From an uncultured Drancourtella sp. (GTDB taxonomy: Bacteria > Bacillota > Clostridia > Lachnospirales > Lachnospiraceae), in assembly GCA_937880845.1 (NCBI GenBank), contig CALFLL010000012.1:13204-77203 (forward strand): a stretch of 64,000 nucleotides of DNA. The letters run 5' to 3'. Positions 26,624-35,317 of this stretch are shown here, piece by piece (position 1 is the first letter of the stretch; every line of letters begins with the position of its first letter). The notes beneath the pieces are model-generated. The model had not been told where the DNA came from. It saw only the letters and a list, made by a program, of their open reading frames with translations, and searched no databases. The position numbers were made by a program, and so were the translations under genes.

Positions 26624-28090
26624 ATGATAGAGTTAACATGTAATGATACCTTATATACATATGATGCGTATCATCTGTTAAAGGCATTTTATCCGGAGGA
26701 AGAAATCAAACAAGAGGTAAACAAAGAACAAGAGTCACAAATCCTGATAAAAACAGGATGTGATTCTTGTTTTTGTGTCCATCTGGTACAAGATTCGGAT
26801 GAGAGCAGACAGATGGAGCGGGGAGAAAGAAAACACAGGGTCATCCACGAACTGTATAAAGAACTTTCACGCCGGACCGGCATCCGTCAGCCGTGGGGGA
26901 GCCTTACCGGTGTGCGGCCGACAAAGATGTTCATGCAGAAGCTGGAAGAAAGGATTCCGGAAGAACAAATCCTGGATTGGATCAAAAGAGAACACTTCGT
27001 GACAGAAGAAAAGGCATGTCTTGGACTTGATATCGCGAAGCGGGAAAAGGAGCTGTTGTCAAAGCTTGATTATGAAAACGGTTACAGCCTGTATATAGGT
27101 ATTCCGTTTTGCCCTACTACCTGTTCTTATTGTTCTTTTACCTCTTATCCAATCGAACAGTGGAAGGACCGGACAGATCAGTATCTGGACGCTCTTTGCA
27201 AAGAATTAAGTTATATCGGAACGGTATCAAAAGGAAAGAAGTTAAATACCATCTATCTTGGCGGAGGAACCCCTACTTCCCTGGAAGCCGAACAGCTGGA
27301 CAGACTGCTTGCCCATATGGAAGAAACCTTTTCCTATGAACATCTGTTGGAACTTACGGTAGAGGCAGGGAGACCGGACAGCATTACAAAAGAAAAACTG
27401 GAAGTGCTGAAACGCCATGGAATTGACCGGATTTCCGTCAATCCTCAGACCATGCAGCAAAAAACACTGGATTTGGTAGGAAGGCGTCATACGGTAGAAG
27501 ATGTGGTACGGACCTTTCAACTTGCAAGAGAAACAGGGTTTACCAATATCAACATGGATCTTATCGCAGGCCTTCCGGGAGAAACGCCGGAAGATATGGA
27601 AGATACATTAAGACAGATCAAAGAACTGCATCCGGACAGCCTGACAGTCCATGCCCTTGCGGTAAAGCGGGCATCCAGACTTCGCCAGGAGCAGAGGACG
27701 GGAGAAGGATTCCACGGACACGAACTGTCTGCCCGGGATCTGACAAAAATGATTGATGCGTCATATCACTGTGCCGGGGAAATGGGACTTGTTCCTTATT
27801 ATCTGTACCGCCAGAAAAATATGGCAGGCAATTTTGAAAATGTAGGGTATGCAGAGGTTGACAAAGCAGGAATATACAATATACTAATTATGGAGGAAAA
27901 ACAGTCCATCATAGCGGCAGGAGCAGGTGCTTCTACGAAGGTGGTCCTTCCGAAAGAAGTTATGATGCCGGGCAGCAAAAGCGGAAAGATGACAAAACTT
28001 ATCCGCATCGAAAATGTGAAGAATGTAGACGAATATATTGCCCGGATTGATGAGATGATAGAACGAAAAGGAGAGTGGCTATGGCATTAA
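26624..28090 (+). CDS. hemZ: Oxygen-independent coproporphyrinogen dehydrogenase-like radical SAM protein HemZ
   Basis: 488 residues. The radical SAM motif CX3CX2C is CPTTCSYC near residue 163, followed by a HemN-type core (YLGGGTPTSLEAEQLD, RISVNPQTM, LIAGLPGETPEDME). An N-terminal extension of about 155 residues typical of HemZ precedes it (WGSLTGVRPTK). HemN relatives convert coproporphyrinogen III to protoporphyrinogen; many Clostridia without a full haem pathway still keep HemZ, so the true reaction is uncertain. Its end overlaps the start of hisS by ten bases. Confidence 0.88.
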   Translation: MIELTCNDTLYTYDAYHLLKAFYPEEEIKQEVNKEQESQILIKTGCDSCFCVHLVQDSDESRQMERGERKHRVIHELYKELSRRTGIRQPWGSLTGVRPTKMFMQKLEERIPEEQILDWIKREHFVTEEKACLGLDIAKREKELLSKLDYENGYSLYIGIPFCPTTCSYCSFTSYPIEQWKDRTDQYLDALCKELSYIGTVSKGKKLNTIYLGGGTPTSLEAEQLDRLLAHMEETFSYEHLLELTVEAGRPDSITKEKLEVLKRHGIDRISVNPQTMQQKTLDLVGRRHTVEDVVRTFQLARETGFTNINMDLIAGLPGETPEDMEDTLRQIKELHPDSLTVHALAVKRASRLRQEQRTGEGFHGHELSARDLTKMIDASYHCAGEMGLVPYYLYRQKNMAGNFENVGYAEVDKAGIYNILIMEEKQSIIAAGAGASTKVVLPKEVMMPGSKSGKMTKLIRIENVKNVDEYIARIDEMIERKGEWLWH

Positions 28091-29352
28091 AGAAAAAACC
28101 AGTAACCGGAATGAAGGACATGCTTCCAAGAGAAATGGAAATCCGAGATTACGTAATCCAGTTGATTAAAGATACTTACCGCACATTTGGGTTTTCCGCA
28201 ATGGAAACACCGTGCGTTGAACATATTGAAAACCTCTTAAGCAAACAGGGAGGAGAAAACGAGCAGCTTATTTTTAAGATTTTAAAGCGTGGAGCAAAGC
28301 TGAACCTGGAAACGGCAACATGCGAGGCAGATCTGGTGGACGGAGGGCTGCGTTATGATTTGACCCTTCCCCTTTCCAGATATTATGCAAACCATGCAAA
28401 CGAGCTTCCGTCTCCGTTTAAGGCATTACAGATCGGCAATGTGTGGAGAGCGGACCGCCCACAGAGAGGACGTTTCCGTCAGTTCATGCAGTGTGATATC
28501 GATATCCTGGGAGAGGCATCCAATCTGGCTGAAATCGAGCTGATCCTTGCCACAAGCACACTCCTTGGAAAACTTGATTTTAAAAATTTCACCATCCGTA
28601 TCAACGACAGAAGAATCTTAAAAGCAATGGCCGCATATAGCGGATTTGCGGAAGAAAACTTCGATGAAGTCTTCATTATCCTGGACAAGATGGATAAGAT
28701 CGGATTGGAAGGTGTAGAAGCAGAATTAAAAGAAGCAGGATACAAAGAAGAAAGCGTAGATACATACCTTTCCTTATTTAAAGAAGTGACAAATGACGTT
28801 TCCGGTATCGCTTATCTGAAAGAGAAACTGGGAGATTTTCTGGAAACAGATGTGGCGGATGGTCTGGGTATGATCATTTCCAGTGTAGAAACGGCAAAAG
28901 AAGCAGAGTTTCGGATGAGCTTTGACCCGACCCTTGTAAGAGGTATGTCCTACTACACAGGAACCATCTTTGAGATTTCCATGGATGAATTCGGAGGTTC
29001 CGTAGGAGGAGGAGGACGTTACGACAAGATGATCGGCAAATTCACGGGACAGGATACACCGGCATGTGGATTTTCCATCGGATTTGAACGTATCGTCATG
29101 CTGCTTTTGGAAAGCGGATACGAGGTACCGACAAAGAAAGAAAAGAAAGCTTTTCTCATTGAAAAAGGAATGCCAGAAGAAGGCATCATCAAAATACTGG
29201 AACTGGCAAAAGAAGCCCGTGCAGAAGGAAAACAGGTATCCATTTCCAATATGAAGAAAAATAAGAAATTCCAGAAAGAACAGCTTGCACAGGAAGGTTA
29301 CACAGATGTGACCGAATGTTTCGTAAGAGAGTTCGCCGGGAAAGAAGAATAA
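28081..29352 (+). CDS. hisS: Histidyl-tRNA synthetase
   Basis: Class II synthetase charging tRNA-His. Motif 2 is seen in NVWRADRPQRGRFRQFMQCD, the histidine-specific regions in LVRGMSYYTG and the class II motif 3 in ACGFSIGFERI. The C-terminal anticodon-binding domain ends with KKNKKFQKEQLAQEGY. About 423 residues, normal. A GTG at 28075 is in frame, but ATG 28081 fits the AAGGAG site better. Translationally coupled to hemZ. Confidence 0.95.
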   Translation: MALKKKPVTGMKDMLPREMEIRDYVIQLIKDTYRTFGFSAMETPCVEHIENLLSKQGGENEQLIFKILKRGAKLNLETATCEADLVDGGLRYDLTLPLSRYYANHANELPSPFKALQIGNVWRADRPQRGRFRQFMQCDIDILGEASNLAEIELILATSTLLGKLDFKNFTIRINDRRILKAMAAYSGFAEENFDEVFIILDKMDKIGLEGVEAELKEAGYKEESVDTYLSLFKEVTNDVSGIAYLKEKLGDFLETDVADGLGMIISSVETAKEAEFRMSFDPTLVRGMSYYTGTIFEISMDEFGGSVGGGGRYDKMIGKFTGQDTPACGFSIGFERIVMLLLESGYEVPTKKEKKAFLIEKGMPEEGIIKILELAKEARAEGKQVSISNMKKNKKFQKEQLAQEGYTDVTECFVREFAGKEE

Positions 29353-29379
29353 ATCAGACACATAGTGGAGGAAAATAAA

Positions 29380-31173
29380 ATGGCAGAAACAATGAAAGGC
29401 TTAAAAAGAAGTCATCGCTGTGCCGAACTTAGCAAAGCCAATATCGGTGAAACCGTAACAGTGATGGGATGGGTTCAGAAAAACCGTAATAAAGGCGGAA
29501 TCATTTTCGTAGATTTAAGAGACCGTTCCGGACTCTTGCAGCTGATCTTTGAAAACGGAAGCATTGATGAAGAAGGATTTGAAAAGGCGGCAAAACTCAG
29601 AAGTGAATTCGTTATTGCTGCAGTAGGAACCGTGGAAGCACGTTCCGGAGCCGTGAACGAAAACCTTGCAACAGGAGAAATCGAGATCCGTGTCAAAGAA
29701 CTTCGCATTCTTTCCGAATCCGAAACACCTCCGTTCCCGATTGAAGAAAACAGTAAGACAAAGGAAGAACTTCGTCTTAAATACCGTTTCCTTGATCTTA
29801 GAAGATCGGATATGCAGAGAAACCTTCTGATGAGAAGCCAGGTTGCCACACTGACAAGACAGTTTTTATCAGAAGAAGGATTCCTTGAGATCGAAACACC
29901 GACCCTTGTAAAAAGTACACCGGAAGGAGCAAGAGATTACCTTGTGCCAAGCCGCGTACATCCGGGAAGCTTTTATGCGCTTCCGCAGTCACCTCAGACA
30001 TTAAAGCAGCTTCTGATGTGCTCCGGATGCGACCGCTACTTCCAGCTTGCAAGATGTTACCGTGACGAAGACCTTCGTGCTGACAGACAGCCGGAATTCA
30101 CACAGATCGACATGGAATTATCTTTTGTAGATGTAGATGAAGTTATCGACGTAAACGAACGCCTTCTCGCATATCTGTTCAAACAGGTATTAAATATCGA
30201 AGTTCCACTTCCAATCCCGCGTATGACATGGCAGGAAGCAATGGACCGTTTCGGTTCCGACAAACCGGATACCCGTTTTGGAATGGAACTTGTCAATGTC
30301 AGCGATATTGTAAAAAGATGCGGATTCGGTGTCTTTACAGGAGCACTGGAAAACGGCGGAAGCGTCAGAGGTATCAATGCAAAAGGACAGGGAGCGATGC
30401 CGCGTAAGAAGATCGACAAGCTTGTTGACTTTGCGAAAGATTTCGGGGCAAAAGGACTTGCCTATATTGCACTTCAGGAAGACGGAAGTGTGAAATCCTC
30501 CTTTGCAAAATTCATGACAGAAGAAGAGATGGCATCTCTTATTAAGGCAATGGACGGACAGCCGGGAGATTTACTCCTCTTTGCCGCAGACAAGAACAAG
30601 ATTGTATGGGATGTTCTTGGAAACCTTCGTCTGGAACTGGCAAGACAGCTTGACCTTCTTGACAAAGGCCGGTACAACTTCCTCTGGGTAACAGAATTCC
30701 CGCTCCTTGAATGGAACGAAGATGAAAACCGTTTTGTTGCAATGCACCACCCATTCACCATGCCGATGGAAGAAGATCTCTGCTATCTGGACAGCGATCC
30801 GGGAAGAGTCCGTGCAAAAGCATACGATATCGTATTAAACGGAACAGAGATTGGCGGTGGAAGCGTGCGTATCCATCAGAACGACATCCAGACAAAGATG
30901 TTTGAAGTCATCGGATTCACAAAAGAAGAAGCAGAAGAACAGTTTGGCTTCCTTCTCAACGCATTCAAGTACGGAGTACCGCCGCACGCAGGACTGGCAT
31001 ACGGTCTTGACCGTCTGGTAATGCTGATGGCAAAAGAAGACAGCATCCGTGACGTGATCGCTTTCCCGAAAGTAAAAGATGCATCGGACATGATGTTGGA
31101 AGCACCGTCCGAAGTAGCGGTAAAACAGTTGGAAGAACTGGGAATTGCGGTAATAAAACAAGAAGAAAAATAG
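29380..31173 (+). CDS. aspS: Aspartyl-tRNA synthetase
   Basis: Class II synthetase charging tRNA-Asp. It has an N-terminal OB-fold anticodon domain (VMGWVQKNRNKGGIIFVDLR), motif 2 (RCYRDEDLRADRQPEFTQID), a bacterial GAD insertion (about residues 290-410) and motif 3 (AGLAYGLDRLVMLMA). About 597 residues. Start ATG 29380 follows a TGGAGG site, so an upstream in-frame GTG at 29365 is rejected. It is the last gene of the relA-aspS run and is followed by a weak terminator. Confidence 0.96.
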   Translation: MAETMKGLKRSHRCAELSKANIGETVTVMGWVQKNRNKGGIIFVDLRDRSGLLQLIFENGSIDEEGFEKAAKLRSEFVIAAVGTVEARSGAVNENLATGEIEIRVKELRILSESETPPFPIEENSKTKEELRLKYRFLDLRRSDMQRNLLMRSQVATLTRQFLSEEGFLEIETPTLVKSTPEGARDYLVPSRVHPGSFYALPQSPQTLKQLLMCSGCDRYFQLARCYRDEDLRADRQPEFTQIDMELSFVDVDEVIDVNERLLAYLFKQVLNIEVPLPIPRMTWQEAMDRFGSDKPDTRFGMELVNVSDIVKRCGFGVFTGALENGGSVRGINAKGQGAMPRKKIDKLVDFAKDFGAKGLAYIALQEDGSVKSSFAKFMTEEEMASLIKAMDGQPGDLLLFAADKNKIVWDVLGNLRLELARQLDLLDKGRYNFLWVTEFPLLEWNEDENRFVAMHHPFTMPMEEDLCYLDSDPGRVRAKAYDIVLNGTEIGGGSVRIHQNDIQTKMFEVIGFTKEEAEEQFGFLLNAFKYGVPPHAGLAYGLDRLVMLMAKEDSIRDVIAFPKVKDASDMMLEAPSEVAVKQLEELGIAVIKQEEK

Positions 31174-31188
31174 AATAGCGACAAAAGC

Positions 31189-31237
31189 AAAAGATACAGC
31201 ATTAGGTTTGACAGAAGACAAAATTGCAGTATCTTTT
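31189..31237 (+). terminator. Probable terminator after aspS, overlapping a possible promoter
   Basis: AAAAGATACAGCA pairs with TGCAGTATCTTTT (one mismatch) around a long 27-base loop, ending in five T. The loop contains TTGACA (31208-31213), which with TATCTT (31230-31235) 16 bases on could be the promoter of the downstream regulator gene. The two readings are not exclusive. Confidence 0.45.
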
Positions 31238-31267
31238 TGCACATTTCAGAAAAATGTAAAAAATTTA

Positions 31268-31277
31268 GGGGGGGGGG
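31268..31277 (+). repeat. Homopolymeric G10 tract over the ribosome binding site
   Basis: Ten consecutive G lie 8-17 bases before the ATG of the BTAD regulator gene and supply its Shine-Dalgarno-like sequence. Long G tracts slip during replication, and tracts at this position can change translation or promoter spacing in phase-variable genes of other bacteria. Direct observation of the tract; variability is inference. Confidence 0.85.
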
Positions 31278-31284
31278 TAAATAA

Positions 31285-32547
31285 ATGAAGAACCAATTAC
31301 CTGTCTTAAAAGTATGTATGTTTGGCGGATTTTCCATGGAATATGATGGAAAACCAATTACGATCAAAAACAAGCCGGATTCAAAAACCGGAAAATTACT
31401 CTATCTCCTTCTTCATGCTTTTCAAACTTCAAAGGGTGAAAAGAAAATCATGCGGCAGGAATTAATTGAAACAGTTTACAGAAATGAAGAACTGTCAGAT
31501 GTAGGAAATAATCTGAGAGTAGCAATACACAGACTGAAAAAACTTCTTGTGGAAGCAGGACTTCCGGAATACAATTATATCCAGATGAACAGCGGAGGAT
31601 ATGAATGGGTAAGTCCGATGCCTGTCTGGCTGGACACAAAGGAGTTTTCCGATAAGATTGAAAAAGCGGAAAAAGAACAGGTTAAAGAAAAGAAATTTAT
31701 TCTTTTAAAAGAGGCATGCGAGTTATATAAAGGAGAGTTTCTGCCGGAACTGTCCGGGGAAGACTGGGTGATCATCTCAGGTGTCAATTATAAGAAACAG
31801 TATGCAGGAGCATTACAGCAGGTGCTGGAATTTTTAAAAGAAAAAGAAGATTATAAAACAATGTTGGAAATGGCATCAAATGCATGTAAACTGTACCCTT
31901 TTGAGGAATGGCAGGTCTGGAAAATCGAGGCACTTACAGGATTGGAACGCTATAAGGAAGCCATGGAATTTTATGAAGAAACAACAAAAATGCTTTTTGA
32001 AGAACTCGGGATTTCTCCCTCTGAAGAAATGATGGAAAAAATCCATAAGATGAGCGGCGGGCTGGAACGCTCCTGGGAATTACCGGAAGAAATCAAAGAA
32101 AATCTGCAGGAAAAAGAATACGAGCAGGGAGCTTTTTACATGAATTTTCCAAGCTTTCGGGACGGATATCGCCTGATCCGAAGAATTGTAGAAAGAAATG
32201 GGCAGTCTGTTTATTTGATGATCTGTACCCTGATGGATGCAAGCGGTAATCCGATCGAAAAAGCAGAGAAAAAAGAAGTGCTTTCACAGCAGCTTCACAA
32301 AGCTATCAAAACAAGTTTCAGAAGAGGCGATGTTTTTACAAAATACAGTCCGGATCAATTCCTGATCCTTCTGATCGGAACAAATCAGGAAAACTGCGTA
32401 AAAATTTTCAAACGGATCTCGGATCATTTTTCTGAAAAACACAAAGCATGGAAACAAAATCTGAATTATTATATTTCATCCATCACGGATATTACAAAGG
32501 ACGGAGAAAAACTGCACTTTAACAACAATTCATGTAAATGGCATTAA
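31285..32547 (+). CDS. BTAD-type transcriptional regulator with degenerate GGDEF-like C-terminus
   Basis: 420 residues. The N-terminal part (about 8-105) reads as an OmpR-like winged helix (VCMFGGFSMEYDGKPI, NNLRVAIHRLKKLL, GGYEW). A bacterial transcriptional activation domain of TPR type follows (about 110-245: EACELYKGEFLPEL, ACKLYPFEEWQVWKIEALTG, LFEELGISPSEEM). The C-terminus resembles a GGDEF domain, but the signature is replaced (RRGDVFTKYSPDQFLILL), so it is unlikely to make cyclic-di-GMP. Similar AfsR/SARP-like regulators occur beside SipW/TasA-type loci, so it probably controls the downstream surface genes; inferred from position. Confidence 0.8.
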   Translation: MKNQLPVLKVCMFGGFSMEYDGKPITIKNKPDSKTGKLLYLLLHAFQTSKGEKKIMRQELIETVYRNEELSDVGNNLRVAIHRLKKLLVEAGLPEYNYIQMNSGGYEWVSPMPVWLDTKEFSDKIEKAEKEQVKEKKFILLKEACELYKGEFLPELSGEDWVIISGVNYKKQYAGALQQVLEFLKEKEDYKTMLEMASNACKLYPFEEWQVWKIEALTGLERYKEAMEFYEETTKMLFEELGISPSEEMMEKIHKMSGGLERSWELPEEIKENLQEKEYEQGAFYMNFPSFRDGYRLIRRIVERNGQSVYLMICTLMDASGNPIEKAEKKEVLSQQLHKAIKTSFRRGDVFTKYSPDQFLILLIGTNQENCVKIFKRISDHFSEKHKAWKQNLNYYISSITDITKDGEKLHFNNNSCKWH

Positions 32548-32558
32548 GGGGGACAGTT

Positions 32559-33005
32559 ATGAATAAAGTGAGAAAGGATATGATACGGTCTGTTCCGAAT
32601 CTGGTCGTTGTATGTGTGGAAAAATATACAGGTTCCGCCATACAGGGAAATATGTATCACCCTTACAGCAGGGAAGCACATCCTTTCCAAAATGAAGTTC
32701 AACTGATCGAGCAGATGGAGGATTTCTTTGATATGATTTCCTTTCCGCAGGCAGCATGTGAACTTAGAAAATTTGGCGAGCAAGAAAAAACAAGACCACA
32801 AAACGACGAAACATCAACGGATGTACGTGAGGAAATCCTGCAAAAAACAGGAACATGCGGAACATTTCTTGTCCGGGTACAATACAGACAGAACGCCTCA
32901 TGGCAGGGAAGCATTTTGTGGAAAGAAAAAGATGTGGAACAGACATTCAAAAGTGTCCTGGAATTCCTCATGCTGCTGGACAATGCAGTAGGAGGAAACG
33001 CATAA
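32559..33005 (+). CDS. Protein of unknown function with C-terminal 'WQG' domain
   Basis: 148 residues starting at ATG 32559 after AAGGGGGAC; a longer in-frame start is rejected. The N-terminal part (about 12-75) contains VPNLVVVCVEKYTGSAIQG and MYHPYSREAHPF. After a polar linker, residues about 100-145 hold FLVRVQYRQNASWQGSILWK and then EQTFKSVLEFLMLLDNA. This C-terminal pattern is repeated in the small protein at 35123. No signal peptide. It is 11 bases after the regulator gene, so they form one operon. I do not know a function; the pairing with a regulator suggests a regulatory or signal-sensing accessory. Confidence 0.72.
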   Translation: MNKVRKDMIRSVPNLVVVCVEKYTGSAIQGNMYHPYSREAHPFQNEVQLIEQMEDFFDMISFPQAACELRKFGEQEKTRPQNDETSTDVREEILQKTGTCGTFLVRVQYRQNASWQGSILWKEKDVEQTFKSVLEFLMLLDNAVGGNA

Positions 33006-33021
33006 CAGAAGAAAGAACAGT

Positions 33022-33062
33022 AAAAAGGCGGAAAGTCCGAAAAAAGGGTTTTCGCCTTTTTT
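33022..33062 (+). terminator. Rho-independent terminator after the regulator operon
   Basis: AAAAAGGCGG and AAA pair with TTTTCGCCTTTTTT around an internal loop, with a six-T tail. It separates the regulator operon from the MNT/HEPN pair. Confidence 0.8.
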
Positions 33063-33133
33063 ATAGACAATTTGGGGATAGGCAAGGGAATGAAAATACG
33101 ATAAAATGGGGATAGAAAGAAAGGGGAAGTAAT

Positions 33134-33472
33134 ATGCCTGATACAGTAAGCAAAGTCATTTATCAGTTTTCGCAGCAGATGAAAAACATATTTGGTGTAC
33201 ATTTATCAAAGGTCATTGTATATGGATCGTATGCAAGAGGTGACTACAAAGAAAATTCGGATGTAGATGTGATGATTTTGGTCGATCTTTCAGAACAGGA
33301 GATAAAAAAAACGGAGAACCAAGTCTATGATATTGCATTTGACATAGAAATGAATACAGGTATCGATATTTCTCCAATCATCAAAAGCGAAGCCCAGTAT
33401 GAGTATTGGGCAGATGTATTGCCTTTTTATAGAAATGTTCGGGAGGAAGGGGTTGTTGTAAGTGGAGAATAA
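33134..33472 (+). CDS. Minimal nucleotidyltransferase (MNT) domain protein
   Basis: 112 residues with the nucleotidyltransferase signature GS-x10-D-x-D seen as GSYARGDYKENSDVDVMI (residues about 33-50) and a third acidic residue in AFDIEMNTG. In MNT/HEPN toxin-antitoxin pairs the MNT enzyme silences the HEPN RNase by adding AMP groups. The stop codon region overlaps the start of the HEPN gene (33462-33472), so they are translated together. No membrane segments or other domains. Confidence 0.85.
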   Translation: MPDTVSKVIYQFSQQMKNIFGVHLSKVIVYGSYARGDYKENSDVDVMILVDLSEQEIKKTENQVYDIAFDIEMNTGIDISPIIKSEAQYEYWADVLPFYRNVREEGVVVSGE

Positions 33473-33872
33473 TAAAGCAATCGATTTATGTGTATATCGT
33501 ATGAACAATGCACAAGAAACACTGGATACTGCGAAGTTATGTATGGAGTATAAACGTTATAAGGATGCAATCAACCGCTGTTATTACGCAGCGTTTTACG
33601 CGGTAAAAGCTGTATTGGCATTAGAAGAAGTTGACTTTAAACGTCATAAAGATGCAGTTGCCTATTTTAATCAAAATTACATTGCAACAAATATATTTGA
33701 AAGAGAAATCGGAAAAAGATTAGGAAGACTTAAGCGAAAACGAGAAACAAGTGATTATGATGATTTTTATGTTGCATCGTATGACGAAGCGAAAGAGCAG
33801 TATGATGCGGCAGAAATCATTGTGAATAGTGTTCGACAGTTTTTAAAAGATAAGAATATAAAATCTATGTAA
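33462..33872 (+). CDS. HEPN domain protein, partner of MNT
   Basis: 136 residues, helical, with RYKDAINRCYYAAFYAVKAVL and the C-terminal RETSDYDDFYVASYDEAKEQ typical of the HEPN family that accompanies small nucleotidyltransferases. Some HEPN proteins are RNases with an R-x4-6-H motif; I do not see a clear one, so nuclease activity is uncertain. Start is GTG 33462 inside the MNT gene. The pair may act in defence or as a toxin-antitoxin unit. Confidence 0.8.
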   Translation: MENNKAIDLCVYRMNNAQETLDTAKLCMEYKRYKDAINRCYYAAFYAVKAVLALEEVDFKRHKDAVAYFNQNYIATNIFEREIGKRLGRLKRKRETSDYDDFYVASYDEAKEQYDAAEIIVNSVRQFLKDKNIKSM

Positions 33873-33877
33873 AATAA

Positions 33878-34885
33878 AAGAGCATTTTCACCGGTTTAAA
33901 TAATCTGAAAGTGTTGTCTGTGGTGGATGTGCGGTTTGATGAGTATTTTGGATTTACAGACGAAGAAGTAAGAAATCTGTTGGAATACTACGGGCTTTCC
34001 CGAAGCTATGATACAGTCAAGGAGTGGTATGATGGATATCAGTTCGGCAATGTGGAAGTGTACTGTCCGTGGGATGTGGTGAATTATTGCGATGCCCTGC
34101 GGGCGGACGGTAATGCAAGTCCGCAAAACTACTGGTCCAATACAAGCAGCAATGATGCAGTCAGACGGTTTATCCAGGGTTCCGATACAGGTACCACAAA
34201 GCGTGAGATTGAAAAGCTGGTTGCAAGGGAAACGATTCAAAAAGAAATCCATCAGGAATTAACCTATAAAGATATGTACGATTCTATCGATCATTTGTGG
34301 AGCGTACTCTTTACCACAGGCTATCTGACACAGAAAGGAAAGCCGGATCGCAATACCTTTCAGCTTGCAATCCCGAATATGGAAATCCGTGAGATTTTTA
34401 CGGAGCAGATCATGGACTATTTTAAGGAAAGTGTTAAAAAAAACGGTGCAGTAGTCGATGCCTTCCGTGACGCCTTAAAAAGAGGAGATACAGAAGGAGT
34501 GGAAAAAAGATTTACGGAGTATCTGAGGAGAACCATCAGTATCCGGGATACTTTTGTGAAAAAGCCATTGAAAGAAAACTTTTATCATGGCATCCTGCTG
34601 GGACTTTTGGGATACAAGGATGACTGGATGGTATCTTCCAACAAAGAATTCGGGGAAGGATACAGTGATATCCTGGTGGAAGATACAGATGGAGAAACAG
34701 GTATTATTATAGAAGTAAAATATGCAGAGGACGGAAAAATGGAAGAAGCCTGCGAGAATGCTCTGAAACAGATCAAGTGTAAGCGGTATGAGGAAACCCT
34801 TCGGGAAGAAGGGATAGAACATATCCTGAAATACGGAATTGCATGTTATAAAAAACGGTGCAGGGTGATGATGGGAAAAGAATAA
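33878..34885 (+). pseudogene. N-terminally truncated AAA-ATPase/PD-(D/E)XK nuclease protein
   Basis: The frame opens immediately after a stop (33875-33877) and the homologous reading starts in mid-protein at SIFTGLNNLKVLSV, without a start codon or ribosome site. Full members of this family begin with an AAA-ATPase-like domain of about 200-250 residues, which is missing. What remains is the middle region (DEYFGFTDEEV, WYDGYQFGN, YCPWDVVNYCD) and the C-terminal PD-(D/E)XK nuclease-like domain (YSDILVEDTDG, IIIEVKYA, KYGIACYKKRC). Likely a dead remnant left by a deletion or insertion event. Confidence 0.8.
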
Positions 34886-34930
34886 TGTAGGAAAGGAATT
34901 ATTAAATAAATATAGGAAGAAACACATACG

Positions 34931-34957
34931 ACCGGCAGGGTAACCTGCCGGTTTTTT
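34931..34957 (+). terminator. Rho-independent terminator before the surface operon
   Basis: Nine perfect pairs (ACCGGCAGG with CCTGCCGGT), a short loop and six T. Confidence 0.92.
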
Positions 34958-35057
34958 AACGAATTCGAAAGAAATTTCACAAAAAGGACATAACTATTAC
35001 AAAAAAGATGAAAAAATATAAAAAAACTTAAAAAAAGTAATGGAATGTAATGATAGG

Positions 35058-35080
35058 TATAATGCTCCCTTTTGTATAAT
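35058..35080 (+). promoter_or_regulatory. Two overlapping candidate -10 elements for the surface operon
   Basis: TATAAT occurs twice, at 35058-35063 and 35075-35080, 43-65 bases upstream of the first gene. No good -35 hexamer is seen for either; the upstream stretch is very A-rich (34980-35040), which may serve as an UP-like element or reflect dependence on an activator such as the BTAD regulator. Confidence 0.45.
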
Positions 35081-35122
35081 AGCCATATCATAGAGAGATA
35101 GAGAAGGGGGACCGGAAAAATT

Positions 35123-35314
35123 GTGAAAAACTCCATAAAGAACAGCAAAGAAACATTCCTGCTAACGATTGAGAGCCAGCAAAACGCAACATGGCAGGGA
35201 ACAGTGACTTGGGTGGAAAAACGAGATAAGCAGTATTTCCGTAGTGCCCTGGAATTAATTAAATTGATAGAAAGTGCTCTTGAAGAACAAAACAAGGAAG
35301 GAGAAGGACAGTAA
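35123..35314 (+). CDS. Small 'WQG' domain protein heading the surface operon
   Basis: 63 residues starting at GTG 35123 after an AGAAGGGGGACC site. Nearly the whole protein is one module: TFLLTIESQQNATWQGTVTW, VEKRDKQYFRSALELIKLI. It aligns with the C-terminal part of the 148-residue protein at 32559 (shared QNA-S/T-WQG, then W-x-EK, then F-K/R-S-x-LE). No signal peptide or Cys. Its stop is three bases before the start of the large exported protein, so the two are almost certainly co-translated. Function unknown. Confidence 0.7.
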   Translation: MKNSIKNSKETFLLTIESQQNATWQGTVTWVEKRDKQYFRSALELIKLIESALEEQNKEGEGQ

Positions 35315-35317
35315 ATT

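Noticed and set aside
29352..29380. T-box riboswitch expected before hisS/aspS
   Set aside because: hemZ, hisS and aspS are tightly packed with no leader long enough for a T-box.
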